Notes: generated by a model not told the origin, from the letters alone. Counted from the first letter of the stretch, positions 25,063 to 34,762 are shown. The stretch is 64,000 bases of DNA from Rhizobium mesosinicum (GCF_019511345.1 NZ_JAEUAK010000008.1:186001-250000), one strand, 5' to 3'. A program made the numbers and translations.

Positions 25063-25506
25063 ATGCCAAACACAATTCGTCTTCACCGCGTCCTGGCAAC
25101 CACACCGGACAAGGTCTATCGCGCGTTCCTGGAAGCGGACGCGGTGGCCAAATGGCTTCCGCCCAACGGCTTTACCTGCACGGTTCACCATCTGGAGCCG
25201 AACGTGGGCGGAACGCACAGAATGTCTTTCCGCAACTTCACGACCGGCCACAGCCATTCGTTTGGCGGCGAATATCTGGAACTCGTTCCCGGCCAGAAGC
25301 TTCGCTACACCGACAAATTCGACGACGCCAATCTGCCCGGCCAGATGGAGGTCACCGTGACGCTGACGAAGGTCTCGGTCGGTACCGAAGTCGATATCGT
25401 GCAGGCCGGCGTCCCGGATCTCATTCCGCCGGAAGCCTGCTATCTCGGCTGGCAGGAATCGCTGCGCAATCTCGCCCGTCTCGTCGAGCCTGATATCCAG
25501 CAGTAA
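25063..25506 (+). CDS. SRPBCC / AHA1-type START-like protein
   Basis: A 147-residue protein: TIRLHRVLATTPDKVYRAFL, EADAVAKWLPPNGFTCTVHH, and a late GWQESLRNLARLVEPDIQQ. This is the AHSA1-like SRPBCC fold with an internal hydrophobic cavity. An AAGGAGG site precedes the ATG. It is followed after 38 bases by a VOC protein and both end at one terminator, so they form a two-gene unit. Ligand unknown. Confidence 0.9.
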   Translation: MPNTIRLHRVLATTPDKVYRAFLEADAVAKWLPPNGFTCTVHHLEPNVGGTHRMSFRNFTTGHSHSFGGEYLELVPGQKLRYTDKFDDANLPGQMEVTVTLTKVSVGTEVDIVQAGVPDLIPPEACYLGWQESLRNLARLVEPDIQQ

Positions 25507-25544
25507 ACCTACTTGTAGATGAAACGACACCTTGGAGACCGGAC

Positions 25545-25982
25545 ATGGCGCTCAAGCGAATGGACAATGTCGGAATCGTCGTCGAAGACCTCGGAAGAGC
25601 AATTGATTTCTTCCGCGAACTCGGCCTCGAGCTCGAAGGGCGGGCCATGATCGAAGGAGAATGGGCCGGACGTGTCACAGGACTGGGCAATCAGCATGTC
25701 GAGATTGCCATGATGCGCACGCCGGACGGGCACAGCCGGCTCGAGCTCTCCCGCTTCCTTGCGCCCGATGTCGTCGCCGATCACCGGACCGCCCCGGTCA
25801 ACGCGCTCGGCTATCTGCGCGTCATGTTCGCTGTCGACGACATCGACGAGACGCTTGAAAGGCTTCGCACGCGCGGCGCTGAGCTCGTCGGCGAAATCGT
25901 CCGGTACAAGAACGCGTACCGGCTTTGCTACATCCGCGGGCCTGAAGGGATTCTCATTGGGCTCGCCGAGGAACTCCGCTGA
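25545..25982 (+). CDS. VOC-family protein (glyoxalase/bleomycin-resistance fold)
   Basis: A 145-residue protein with the paired beta-alpha-beta modules of the VOC fold: MDNVGIVVEDLGRAIDFFRE at the start, HVEIAMMRTPDGHSRLELSR, and VMFAVDDIDETLERLRTRGA leading to LCYIRGPEGILIGLAEELR. The final Glu is the usual metal ligand; the N-terminal ligand position is Asn rather than His, so metal binding is uncertain. Co-transcribed with the SRPBCC gene. Confidence 0.9.
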   Translation: MALKRMDNVGIVVEDLGRAIDFFRELGLELEGRAMIEGEWAGRVTGLGNQHVEIAMMRTPDGHSRLELSRFLAPDVVADHRTAPVNALGYLRVMFAVDDIDETLERLRTRGAELVGEIVRYKNAYRLCYIRGPEGILIGLAEELR

Positions 25983-26010
25983 TATCCCTCAACAAGTATC
26001 CGAACCAAAG

Positions 26011-26048
26011 AGAAAGCCGGGTCTGGACTCTGTTCAGTCCGGCTTTCT
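26011..26048 (+). terminator. Rho-independent-type terminator after the VOC gene
   Basis: AGAAAGCCGG pairs with CCGGCTTTCT around an 18-nt loop that itself contains GGACT...AGTCC. A short T/C tract follows. Confidence 0.7.
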
Positions 26049-26208
26049 CTGCATTGCCGAAGATGGCTGCTTGCAGCACCCATGGCAGGGAAGACCACGC
26101 GGATCGCCCGATCAGATTTCTTCATGGCTAAAACAAAGCCCGCCCGCTTCAGTATTCGGTAACGCTCTGGTTGTAGATTAGCACTCAATTAAGTTGAGAG
26201 AGTGCGCT

Positions 26209-27846
26209 GTGAACATCTCCAAAGTCGATGATGGCTCTTCCGCCGAGCCTGCTCTGCAAACGCCTCATCCCGATCTCCTGAAAGACCTGTTCGAGGATGC
26301 AGCGAGGCCGACGATCATCAAGGATGATCAATCGCGCTTTCTGTTCATCAACGGCAAGGCGTGCGAGATGTTCGGCCTGGAACCCGACGAGATCCTCGGC
26401 CGCACCGACGATGACTTCCTGCCGGCCGATGAGGCGGCGCGGGTGCGGCAAGCGGACGCCCAGGTCCTGGCGACAGGCAAGGCATGTCTGATCGAGGAGG
26501 AGATCACGGCGCCGGATGGGTCGGTCCGGACGTTCCAGACCCACAAGCGGCGGTCCTTCATTCCCACGGCCGAGGGGAAGAAGCCGATCGTCGTCGTCGT
26601 TATCTACGATCTTACCGATCTTCGTCACGCCGAGCAGGTTTTAAGGGCCAGCGAGGAGCATTACCGCTCGCTGATCGAGCTTCATCCCCAGACGCCCTGG
26701 GTGGCCGACGCGGAGGGAAACGTCATCGAAGTCGGGCCGGGCTGGCAGGATGCTTCAGGACGCGACGTCGACGAGGCGATGGGGCGGGGCTGGCACAAAA
26801 CCCTCCATCCGGACGACCTGCCTGATGTCGTGAAGACATGGGAGGCGGCGGTCGGGACCGGGGCGCTGTTCGACATGATCTACCGGATCGGGACGGTCAA
26901 AGGGCGGTATCGGTGGTATCGCAACCGTGCCGCGCCCAAGCGCGACGGCGAAGGCAGGGTGGTTCGCTGGTATGGCCTCCTCGAAGACGTCCACGACCGC
27001 CAGCTGGCTCTTAAGGCGCTCGAAACCAGCGAGCGCAGGCTGCGCCAGCATCGCGACGAGCTCGAAAAGGTCGTGCAGGTAAGGACGGCGGAAGTTCGGG
27101 AAAAGAATATCGAGCTCGACCGCCTTCTCCAGCACGAGCGGGAGATCAACGCGCTGCAGCGCCGCTTCGTGGCGATGATCTCGCACGAGTTCCGGACGCC
27201 TCTGGCTGTCATCGACGGAGCGGCTCAGCGGCTCACGCGGACAAAGGCGGCGGTCACGCCGCAGTTTCTGGAGGACAAGGCCGGGCAGATCAAAGGGGCC
27301 GTCGCCCGGATGGTCGAGCTGATGGAAAGCATCCTTGCCGCCGGGCGGCTGGAGATGGGAACCATTGCCATCAACAAGGAGGCCAGCTCGTTGAGCGCAG
27401 TGCTTCGCCAATGTATCGCAAGCCGGGCGGAGATCAGCAAGGGCCACACGATCAGCCATGATCTCGCGGAACTGCCGGAGCTGCAGATGATCGATAAGGC
27501 CGCAATCGAAAGGGTCTTTTCCAATCTGCTGTCGAACGCGGTGAAATATTCACCCGCCGGCTCGAACATCCGCGTCACCGGCTGGAGGGACGGCAGGCAC
27601 GTTCGCGTCAGCGTCACCGATGCGGGGATAGGCATCGATGCGGATGATCTGCCGAAGCTGTTCGAGCCCTATTTCCGCGCCCGTAGCGCCACCGGGATCG
27701 CCGGGACGGGGATAGGCCTCAACATCGTCAAGGAAATCGTCGAACTGCACGGCGGATCGATTTCCGTCGAGAGCACCCTGGGGCGAGGCACCACCTTCAC
27801 AGTCGAGCTGCCGTTCGACGAATGCATAGAAAAACAATCGGCCTGA
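26209..27846 (+). CDS. PAS-domain sensor histidine kinase
   Basis: A soluble 545-residue kinase. PAS 1 (~30-140: DLFEDAARPTIIKDDQSRFL), PAS 2 (~150-270: YRSLIELHPQTPWVADAEGN with a PAC WYRNRAAPKRDGEGRVVRWY), a coiled coil (~275-315), the H-box MISHEFRTPL, N-box FSNLLSNAVKYSP, G1 VTDAGIGI and G2 GTGIGLNIV. There are no membrane helices, so it senses a cytoplasmic or diffusible cue. I prefer the GTG at 26209 (behind GAGAGAG) over the TTG at 26194. It is followed after 9 bases by its likely partner, a stand-alone receiver. Confidence 0.9.
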   Translation: MNISKVDDGSSAEPALQTPHPDLLKDLFEDAARPTIIKDDQSRFLFINGKACEMFGLEPDEILGRTDDDFLPADEAARVRQADAQVLATGKACLIEEEITAPDGSVRTFQTHKRRSFIPTAEGKKPIVVVVIYDLTDLRHAEQVLRASEEHYRSLIELHPQTPWVADAEGNVIEVGPGWQDASGRDVDEAMGRGWHKTLHPDDLPDVVKTWEAAVGTGALFDMIYRIGTVKGRYRWYRNRAAPKRDGEGRVVRWYGLLEDVHDRQLALKALETSERRLRQHRDELEKVVQVRTAEVREKNIELDRLLQHEREINALQRRFVAMISHEFRTPLAVIDGAAQRLTRTKAAVTPQFLEDKAGQIKGAVARMVELMESILAAGRLEMGTIAINKEASSLSAVLRQCIASRAEISKGHTISHDLAELPELQMIDKAAIERVFSNLLSNAVKYSPAGSNIRVTGWRDGRHVRVSVTDAGIGIDADDLPKLFEPYFRARSATGIAGTGIGLNIVKEIVELHGGSISVESTLGRGTTFTVELPFDECIEKQSA

Positions 27847-27855
27847 GAGGGAACA

Positions 27856-28257
27856 ATGATCAGCATACTCTGCATAGATGACGAGACGGAACTTCGGCAG
27901 ATCCTGGTGGAGGAACTGGAAGACGCCGGCTTCAAGACCTTACAGGCTTCGAACGGCCAGGAGGGGCTTGAAATGATCGTCTCGCATTGGCCCGATCTCG
28001 TCATCTGCGATATTTCCATGCCCGTGATGAGCGGTCATGAGCTTCTGGCCGAACTACAGGTGAACTACCCTGAGCTCGCGCGAACGCCGTTCATCATGCT
28101 GACGGCTTTGGCCGACCGGGACAACATGCTGTCGGGCCTGCAGGCCGGCGCCGAAGCCTATTTTACCAAGCCGATCGATTTCGATCTGCTGATGGCAAAG
28201 GTCTCCGGGTGCGTCACGCGCATCGAGAACGAACGCAGGGTGGGGCATGGCCTGTAG
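27856..28257 (+). CDS. Stand-alone response regulator receiver protein
   Basis: A 133-residue single receiver domain: acidic pair D8-D9, phospho-acceptor D52 in VICDISMPVM, the switch Thr in FIMLTALAD and Lys in YFTKPID. No output domain, so it acts by phosphotransfer or protein contact (CheY/Spo0F-like). It is in an operon with the PAS kinase. The 3' end runs close to the cytochrome P460 gene. Confidence 0.92.
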   Translation: MISILCIDDETELRQILVEELEDAGFKTLQASNGQEGLEMIVSHWPDLVICDISMPVMSGHELLAELQVNYPELARTPFIMLTALADRDNMLSGLQAGAEAYFTKPIDFDLLMAKVSGCVTRIENERRVGHGL

Positions 28258-28358
28258 GCGGCCTTCCGCGGGCGGCGTCCACCATATCAAAGTATGGTTT
28301 CGCCTGCCGGAATATCTGCGAGGATCGCTTCGTCGTCCGATCGCAGGAGAATATTTCG

Positions 28359-28880
28359 ATGAAGCAGATTATCGCGGTGTCGCTGGCTGTTGGCCTGGTT
28401 ACCGGCCTGATCGGCTACAATGCCGCCGCATCCGGAGCGGCCGATGAGGGACGTGCGCCGGCCCTGTCTGAGCTGCCTGCCGGCTACCGCGACTGGTCGC
28501 TGATCACCGTGGCGCATGAGGAAGGCAAGCTCAACGATATCAGGGCCATTCTGGGCAACGATATTGCGACCAAAGCCTTCCGGGAAGGGGCCACCACCTT
28601 TCCCGACGGTACCATCATCGGCCGCCTGGCCTGGGATTATCATCCGCTGGAAGAAAGCAAGGCGGCCTTCGGCGCAGCTCAGTCATTCGTAGCCGGGGTG
28701 CCCAAGAACGGCGTGCAGTTCATGATCAAGGATGCAAAAAAATACGCTTCGACCGGCGGCTGGGGATATGTCGAATTCGACGACGGCAAACCTTCCGCGA
28801 CAGCAATGCCCGAAGCGTGTTTTGCCTGCCACTCGGTCGTCAAGGACCGCGACTTCGTGTTCAGCCGGTATGCGCCCTGA
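28359..28880 (+). CDS. Cytochrome P460-family periplasmic haem protein
   Basis: A 173-residue protein with a signal peptide (MKQIIAVSLAVGLVTGLIGY, cut near AAASG) and a C-terminal haem-c site CFACH followed by SVVKDRDFVFSRYAP, the usual P460 ending. Family members oxidise hydroxylamine or handle nitric oxide. The body includes PAGYRDWSLITVAHEEGKLN. The start at 28359 follows GCAGGAGA. It lies directly after the PAS kinase/receiver pair, so redox or NO-related control by that pair is a fair hypothesis. Confidence 0.88.
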   Translation: MKQIIAVSLAVGLVTGLIGYNAAASGAADEGRAPALSELPAGYRDWSLITVAHEEGKLNDIRAILGNDIATKAFREGATTFPDGTIIGRLAWDYHPLEESKAAFGAAQSFVAGVPKNGVQFMIKDAKKYASTGGWGYVEFDDGKPSATAMPEACFACHSVVKDRDFVFSRYAP

Positions 28881-28965
28881 CAGGCGCATCTGTCCTGGAT
28901 CTATTATCCGCTATAAAGGCCCCACCGTTCATGGGGTCGTCCGGGCGGCTGAGTTAAGGTTGGAT

Positions 28966-29421
28966 ATGAAGCTCGCCGTTTGTCTTTTTGCCCTGTGGTC
29001 GCTGGCTGGCGCCGCGGCGATACCGCTGCTTGCAGCGTCCGCCGGCGTCCCGGATGCCAAGGTGACGGCAGGCGATTGCGGTGATTTCCTGGCACAGATC
29101 AAGAAGAAGCCCGCCCATGTGGAATATGCGGGCTGCCGCTATGCCCCGGATCGGCAGGGCAAACCGCTTCAGGCGACATACCGCGTATCGGGCCGGTACG
29201 CGGCTGCAACCGAAGCCTATCTCATCAAGGCCGTGGGTTTGAACCGCCTCAAACGCTCCTGCTGCATCTGGGATTCGCCCGCCAGCCAGTTCCGCGATTC
29301 ATTGGGGCGCGACTTTCTGATCTCGATGGGCTCGGAGGAAACCTTCGTTTCCCGCCGCAGCGAATGGCGCCGGATCGCCGTGTTCGCGATCACGGTGGAG
29401 ACGTTTACGGAGGATATGTAA
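28966..29421 (+). CDS. Secreted protein, DUF4952-like
   Basis: A 151-residue protein with a signal peptide (MKLAVCLFALWSLAGAAAIP), then CGDFLAQIKKKPAHVEYAGC, YRVSGRYAAATEAYLIKAVG, and LNRLKRSCCIWDSPASQFRD. The paired Cys and CCIW pattern resemble the DUF4952 family, which I name tentatively. The start at 28966 (GGTTGGATATG) gives a clean signal peptide; earlier in-frame starts fall within the P460 gene. Function unknown. Confidence 0.7.
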   Translation: MKLAVCLFALWSLAGAAAIPLLAASAGVPDAKVTAGDCGDFLAQIKKKPAHVEYAGCRYAPDRQGKPLQATYRVSGRYAAATEAYLIKAVGLNRLKRSCCIWDSPASQFRDSLGRDFLISMGSEETFVSRRSEWRRIAVFAITVETFTEDM

Positions 29422-29613
29422 CGAGGCGGATCTCAATTCGCAGAGCCGAGGCGTTCCTTCATTCGATCTGCTCATCCAGTTGCTGCGCGACGGTTTCGTA
29501 GTGGCGGGACGAGGCAGCATTCCCCTGTTTGGCGTATAAGCCGGCGACTTCGCGGGCGGCCTTTGCCGCCGCGCGGAACGCGTCGAGCCGTCTCCTCTGC
29601 CTCAAAGCGCCTC

Positions 29614-31746
29614 TCAAGAGAACCTGGAAAGCTCCTTCAGCGCGTGGGCCGCGTTGTGGTAACGCTCGACGAGCGCGCTGAATTCGGCCGCCTTCATGCC
29701 GCGGATGCCCATTGCGCCGATCGTGACGATGCGTTGTTTGCGGTCGATCTTGCTGTAAAGCGCGCGCCACTTCTTTGCGGGAAGCGAGGCGGACGGGGCC
29801 AGCAAAAGCCGCAGCGCAAACCGGTTGGAGGCAAAGACCTGATGGGCGTCTATATCGGTCCAGGCGACCGGCCGGTCGAGCATCGAGGCCCGCAGCTCCG
29901 CCGGCGTCAGGATCATAAGGGGCTGCGCCGCCGACCGGTGAAGATAGAGCGCGTAAAGGCCGCACATGACCACCCCGGCTGCGGCAATACCGGATACCAA
30001 TGCTCTGGCGAAATAATCGTGCGCGAAGCCGATCTCCGCCGCAAAGACCGTCACCATCAGCCCGAAGCCTGCGAAGATCGTCGCAACGATCGCCATCGTC
30101 CAGATCATCGGCTTGACGTTGTCGTAGACAACGGTTTCGTCCGGCGCTGCTGCGGCAAGCGCTTCGAGCGTCTGCCTGCGAGCCGAGCGCAGGTCGCGCA
30201 GGTGGTTCAGGTAATCGCCGCTCAGCTGCCTGCAGAGCGCCTTCCAATCCGAGAAAAGCTCGGAGGCGAAGGTGAGGCCGGCTGGTTTCGGGGCGCGGGT
30301 GGCGATGGCGAGCAATCTTTCGTCGGCCGTCAGCCCCATCGCCTGAATGCGCTGGATGGTCGGCGGGTGGGTATCGGTCGGATGCGGCTGCCGGTCTTCG
30401 AGCAGGGAGACCGGGTCGGACCAGCCGTTGACGCGAACGAGATCCGAGGTCTCGGCCACCAGGTCGGACTCGGGGTCGGAATTATCAGCGGCAAGCGTCC
30501 GTTCGGCGGCAAGGCCGAAGACGTGATTGAGGGCAGGGGCGATCAGCCCGGTTCGGATGAGGGCAGAGGCCGCGCCGACGACGGAGCTGGAGCGCGCGCC
30601 GCTCCGGTCGGCTTCGAACTCGCGGATGCGGCTCCAATGGTTGACCGCGTGGTCGAACCGCTCAAGGGCATGAAAGCCCAGCAGGGCTGCGGGATAGAGG
30701 ACAAAGCTGCCGCCGTCGCGCTGCAGAGCGGTCAGCGATCGCCAGAGGCCGGCATAGATCGGCGTGAACCTTTGGCTGTAGAGCGTGTCCTTGCCCGAAA
30801 AATGCGCCAGTTCGTGGCCGATGACCGCAGCCACTTCCGGCTCGTCGAGCAGGTCGAGATAGGGGGCCGGCAGGTAGAGCGTACGCCCCGCGACGACTTC
30901 CTCTTCCGGCCAGAGCCGCAGCTCGCTTTCGGTGACGAAGAAACCGCTGGTAAGGCCGACGACGACAGTGTCCGGCCGCACGGCCTGCTGCCGGTCGGCG
31001 AGATCGCGAACGAAGCGGAAAAGAACGGGCGCATCGGCCTCCTGCACCCTGCGCCCGAAAATGTCCATCGGCTGGGGAGCGAAAAGCGCAAAGACATCCT
31101 TGAGACCGCGCAATCCAAGGAAGGCGCTGTAGAGGGCAAGACCGGCGAGCATCAGGGCGAGGGCGAAAAGCTTGGCGCTGCCGGATGAGAAATCCGCCCA
31201 GAGGCCCATGCTGATCGCCTCGAACACGGCTGCACAGACGATGCCGATGCAAAATCCGATGACGAGTGCTGCAAGGATGAAAGGCAGTATGATGCGCAGG
31301 CGTCCGAAACTCCTGACCAACTGCTCCTGAGATCGCCGCGCCCTCAAGCCGCTGATGGTTGCCGTGGCAAGCCCGAGGATGCCGCTTGCGAATGCCAGGA
31401 TCGCGCCACCAATCGTGCCCCAGGCAAGCGGCCGGCGGATCGACGAAATCTCGAGATCCTCTTCGGCTCGCTCCAGCGCCGCAGCGACTTGCGGTACGGC
31501 GACCATTGCGGAGAGCGATTTCGCTCCCGCGTCTCCCTGAAACGTCAGCATGGCTCCCGGTTCGGTTTCGGCAATTTTCCTGACTTGAGCGAGTGTCGTC
31601 GTAAGCTCTTCCGACAACGCCTTCGACTGCGCAAGCGTCTCGGCTGCCCGCTCGGCCTGCCATAGACCGAGGCCGAACAGGAGGGCCGGAACAAGGACCA
31701 GCCAGACCGCAAGGCTTACATTCCGTGGAAGCTCGAGTTTCCGCAT
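29614..31746 (-). CDS. Membrane-anchored M48-family metalloprotease
   Basis: A 710-residue protein. One N-terminal helix (NVSLAVWLVLVPALLFGLGL), a periplasmic-type loop, then two to four helices (~115-240) and the protease domain with HELAH (near residue 345) and the third ligand in REFEADR. The C-terminal part carries two more helices. M48 enzymes degrade misfolded or signalling membrane proteins. The start is one of the paired ATGs after GGAGGG (31749/31746). The C-terminus may be cut short: coding-like sequence continues to 29459 in other frames. Confidence 0.85.
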   Translation of the reverse strand: MRKLELPRNVSLAVWLVLVPALLFGLGLWQAERAAETLAQSKALSEELTTTLAQVRKIAETEPGAMLTFQGDAGAKSLSAMVAVPQVAAALERAEEDLEISSIRRPLAWGTIGGAILAFASGILGLATATISGLRARRSQEQLVRSFGRLRIILPFILAALVIGFCIGIVCAAVFEAISMGLWADFSSGSAKLFALALMLAGLALYSAFLGLRGLKDVFALFAPQPMDIFGRRVQEADAPVLFRFVRDLADRQQAVRPDTVVVGLTSGFFVTESELRLWPEEEVVAGRTLYLPAPYLDLLDEPEVAAVIGHELAHFSGKDTLYSQRFTPIYAGLWRSLTALQRDGGSFVLYPAALLGFHALERFDHAVNHWSRIREFEADRSGARSSSVVGAASALIRTGLIAPALNHVFGLAAERTLAADNSDPESDLVAETSDLVRVNGWSDPVSLLEDRQPHPTDTHPPTIQRIQAMGLTADERLLAIATRAPKPAGLTFASELFSDWKALCRQLSGDYLNHLRDLRSARRQTLEALAAAAPDETVVYDNVKPMIWTMAIVATIFAGFGLMVTVFAAEIGFAHDYFARALVSGIAAAGVVMCGLYALYLHRSAAQPLMILTPAELRASMLDRPVAWTDIDAHQVFASNRFALRLLLAPSASLPAKKWRALYSKIDRKQRIVTIGAMGIRGMKAAEFSALVERYHNAAHALKELSRFS

Positions 31747-32053
31747 CATCCCTCCCTGACCGGGCTGCCGACCTGCCAATGTGCAACCATTAAAGTGTCT
31801 CGAATACAGCCGTATCAATTGTACGGCGAGTGGCTAAGATCAACTGGACCTTGAAAAAAATCGGCTTGCTGTTGCCGGTCAGGCACGCACTCTCCGATCG
31901 GTACGGGGGCAGTTCCGCGGGCCAGGCTCGCAAGAGCGGCCGATCCCGCGCCGCACAGCATCCAGGCATTCCGATTTCTATCAGGAGATTCCGTGATATA
32001 ATCGCGCTCTGCCGGCGGCCTTGCCAGCCGTTCCGTGCACGGAGACTGGTCCG

Positions 32054-33460
32054 ATGAGCGAAGTGGACGTGCTTTTTGCAGCCTTGCGACAGTCGGCCGA
32101 CCCACAGACGGTCGAGCGCATCGAGGATGTCGTCAGGCACGGCGCCGATCGCGAACTCAACCGCATCAATGTGCTCGCCTTTGCCAAGGCGTATCATCTC
32201 GATGAAGAGAAGGTGATCGCGGCCTTTCTCCATGCCGCCCGCATAGGCGCCTTCGAGATGACCTGGAATGTGCTTTGCCCCGGATGCGGCGGTGTGCTCG
32301 ACAGTGGTGCCACGCTGAAAACCGTCGACCGGGAGGCCTATCATTGCGCGCTGTGCGCGGCCGGCTACGAGCCGACCCTCGACGAGATGGTCGAGGTCAC
32401 ATTCACCGTCAGCCCGCGGGTGCGCAGGATCGCCGCCCACGACCCCGACCGGTTGCCTTCGCTCGAATATTACCGCCAGGTCTTTTTCAGCACCGGCGTC
32501 GACCTGCCTGACAATCTGGAAGAAAGGTTCGCGCACGTCCTTCTGGAGGAGGTCGAGCTGGAGCCGGGCGAGAGAGCTCTTGTCTCGCTGCAGCTGCCGC
32601 CGCAATTCGTCATCATCTTCGATGCGGTGACGCATTCGGCGCAGTTCATCGACGTGCAGGGCTTGCCGACGGATGAACGCCAGAACCTCTCGATGGTCAT
32701 CAGCCAGGGGCATGCGCCGAACGAAACGCTGACGCTGCGCCCCGGCCCGCTGCGGCTGATGCTGGAAAACCATACCGATCGTCGGGTGCTGCCGAATGTC
32801 TGCATTGCCGGAGACGAACTGCACGATATTCTCGGCCACAGGCGGCCTTTCCTGACGGCCAAGCGGCTGCTGACGAACCAGAGTTTTCGGGACATCTACC
32901 GGACCGACACGCTCGATGTCGACCAGCGCCTGAAGATCACCAGCCTGACCTTCCTCTTCACCGATCTCAGGGGCTCGACCGCTCTTTACGAGCGCGTCGG
33001 AGATCTCGCCGCTTTCGACCTGGTGCGCGCGCATTTCCGCGTCCTGCACGAGATCGTCGCCACCGAGGCGGGTGCGGTGGTCAAGACCATCGGCGACGCT
33101 GTCATGGCGACATTTCCGAGCCCGGACAGGGCTGTGGCGGCGGCGCTGAGAATGCGTGAAGCGATGCTGCAGCTGAACGCCGAGCGCGGCAGCGAGGATC
33201 TCCTCCTGAAGATCGGCATCCACGAGGGGCCATGCCTTGCCGTCAACATGAACGACCGGCAGGACTATTTCGGCCAGACCGTCAACATCGCCTCGCGCGT
33301 CCAGGAGCTCGCCGAACCGCATGTGATCGTGACGACCGAAGCCGTGGTCGACAACGAGCAGGTTTCGGAGATCCTGCGCGACAGCGGAATCAGTTCGGTG
33401 TCGCGCATGGAGGAGCTTCAGGGCATCGCGCGCGAGGTGCGGATCTTTGCGCTGTCGTGA
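32054..33460 (+). CDS. Class III adenylate/guanylate cyclase with N-terminal DUF5939-type domain
   Basis: A 468-residue protein. The N-terminal half holds a zinc-ribbon-like CPGC...CALC motif (~73-97) and a beta-rich regulatory domain; the C-terminal catalytic domain (~285-468) begins ITSLTFLFTDLRGSTALYER with the metal-binding Asp, then KTIGDAVMATF for the second Asp and GQTVNIASRVQELA for the transition-state Asn/Arg. It should form cAMP in the cytoplasm as a homodimer. The start is the ATG at 32054 behind GGAG. No membrane segment, so the N-terminal domain is probably the sensor. Confidence 0.88.
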   Translation: MSEVDVLFAALRQSADPQTVERIEDVVRHGADRELNRINVLAFAKAYHLDEEKVIAAFLHAARIGAFEMTWNVLCPGCGGVLDSGATLKTVDREAYHCALCAAGYEPTLDEMVEVTFTVSPRVRRIAAHDPDRLPSLEYYRQVFFSTGVDLPDNLEERFAHVLLEEVELEPGERALVSLQLPPQFVIIFDAVTHSAQFIDVQGLPTDERQNLSMVISQGHAPNETLTLRPGPLRLMLENHTDRRVLPNVCIAGDELHDILGHRRPFLTAKRLLTNQSFRDIYRTDTLDVDQRLKITSLTFLFTDLRGSTALYERVGDLAAFDLVRAHFRVLHEIVATEAGAVVKTIGDAVMATFPSPDRAVAAALRMREAMLQLNAERGSEDLLLKIGIHEGPCLAVNMNDRQDYFGQTVNIASRVQELAEPHVIVTTEAVVDNEQVSEILRDSGISSVSRMEELQGIAREVRIFALS

Positions 33461-33583
33461 AGTGTGGCTGTGGTTGATGTCGTGTGGGTTCGAGTGGTTC
33501 TGCCGGAGGGCTAGGGAGCCGGTATGCGTTACCCATCACTCGATGATGGGGCGGTGGGTAGCTTGCGACAATAGATAACCTGC

Positions 33584-34387
33584 GTGATGAGTGCCAAGGA
33601 TGGTGGAGGTATGCGCTTCGATTTCACATCGCCGAGGAAGCTTATTGCTTGGGCAGAAACTGACATCGACAAAGGGTTCGACCTATTTCTAGCGTGGGCT
33701 CAGGAAAACATCACCTGTTCCATCGAACCTGGTCAAAGTGCTGACGAGACGATTATGCGGTTTTCTAGTGAATCTCTGCCAGAAGAGATTGAGCGCTGCT
33801 GTCACAATGCCTCTAATCATGTTCGCCACGCCTTTGATCAGGCGACATATTCCCTGATGACCGTGATCAATTCGAATTTTGCGGGTGACGCCTATTTTCC
33901 ATGGTCCACGACCCCGGCCGATATGCGCGGCAAACTAAACCGCCTCGGAGTTCCGTCCGACTATCAAACCCTTTTCGCACAATTTCAGCCCTACAATACA
34001 GGTGAGGCGTACGAAGGCGGCGATAATACCCTTCGCGATTTTGCGAAAGTCGCCAATCCGAATAAGCACCGCGCCGTCATTGCGTTCAATCCAGCTGCAT
34101 TAATAGCTAGAATGGATGTACAACTGATACCGGGTGTCGAACACAACGGCACAATCGAAGTTATGTCTGGGCCGATCCCGTTCGGCGTTGATTGTGATAT
34201 AGCATCCTTCCGCGGCGTTTGGGGAAAGAGCATCACCACTGACTTCGAAATTTTCCCAGTTTTCGCAGGGTCACAATATCTGGATCGAGAGCCGATATTT
34301 GATGTTCTCGCGTATGCCCGGTCGCGGGCATTGGCTGTTGTGGACGCCTTTGCCGAGGCGACGTCACAGCTTAATGGCCGCCGCTAA
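33584..34387 (+). CDS. Hypothetical protein
   Basis: A 267-residue soluble protein starting near MMSAKDGGGMRFDFTSPRKL, with HNASNHVRHAFDQATYSLMT and NTLRDFAKVANPNKHRAVIA as the most conserved-looking stretches (the latter resembling a small HEPN-like or abortive-infection-like helix, but not recognisably). Its base composition is clearly lower in GC than its neighbours', which suggests recent acquisition. An alternative start is the ATG at 33611. It stands alone. Function unknown. Confidence 0.7.
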   Translation: MMSAKDGGGMRFDFTSPRKLIAWAETDIDKGFDLFLAWAQENITCSIEPGQSADETIMRFSSESLPEEIERCCHNASNHVRHAFDQATYSLMTVINSNFAGDAYFPWSTTPADMRGKLNRLGVPSDYQTLFAQFQPYNTGEAYEGGDNTLRDFAKVANPNKHRAVIAFNPAALIARMDVQLIPGVEHNGTIEVMSGPIPFGVDCDIASFRGVWGKSITTDFEIFPVFAGSQYLDREPIFDVLAYARSRALAVVDAFAEATSQLNGRR

Positions 34388-34762
34388 GCAACGCGTTGCC
34401 TCCAAATAACCAGCGATGAAAACCTCTTCGGATAGCGACATCAACTCGGTGCTGCGCATGAACGAGTTTCATGGCATCGTGGTCCGCACTTCTGTCCCTC
34501 AACGAGCCGCAGCCCGGTCGTTAGCTCTCCATAGGTCCGCATCCTCCCCTAGCCGTGCAGAGGCGAATCCTGATCGCCACAACATCTGCCTGGCTCGTAT
34601 CCGCATCGTGCCCCACCGCGGCCGATATCCGCATCAACCCTCCGACCTCAGACCAAAGTCCGGGTCACCCCGGACCGAGGTCGCATGCCGGGAACAGCCA
34701 GGGATTCCCGTCGTTTGTTCGGCAGCGGTCAGGAAGGCCGCGGTGAACAAAAGGAGGATCAT
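34388..34762. other. Intergenic region with two imperfect GGAC-N4-GTCC sites
   Basis: No gene seen. Two imperfect copies of the GGAC-N4-GTCC core, centred at 34655.5 and 34677.5 (22 bp apart, as at site E), precede the DUF1236 gene, but no -10 lies at the 38-nt offset found elsewhere. Confidence 0.35.

Noticed and set aside
31790..33322. A 510-codon minus-strand frame
   Set aside because: Shadow of the adenylate cyclase gene, which has all catalytic motifs.
34651..34683. A sixth TCGGAC-type promoter box upstream of the DUF1236 gene
   Set aside because: Two imperfect cores 22 bp apart exist, but no -10 hexamer lies at the 38-nt offset in either direction, so it does not meet the rule set by the other five.
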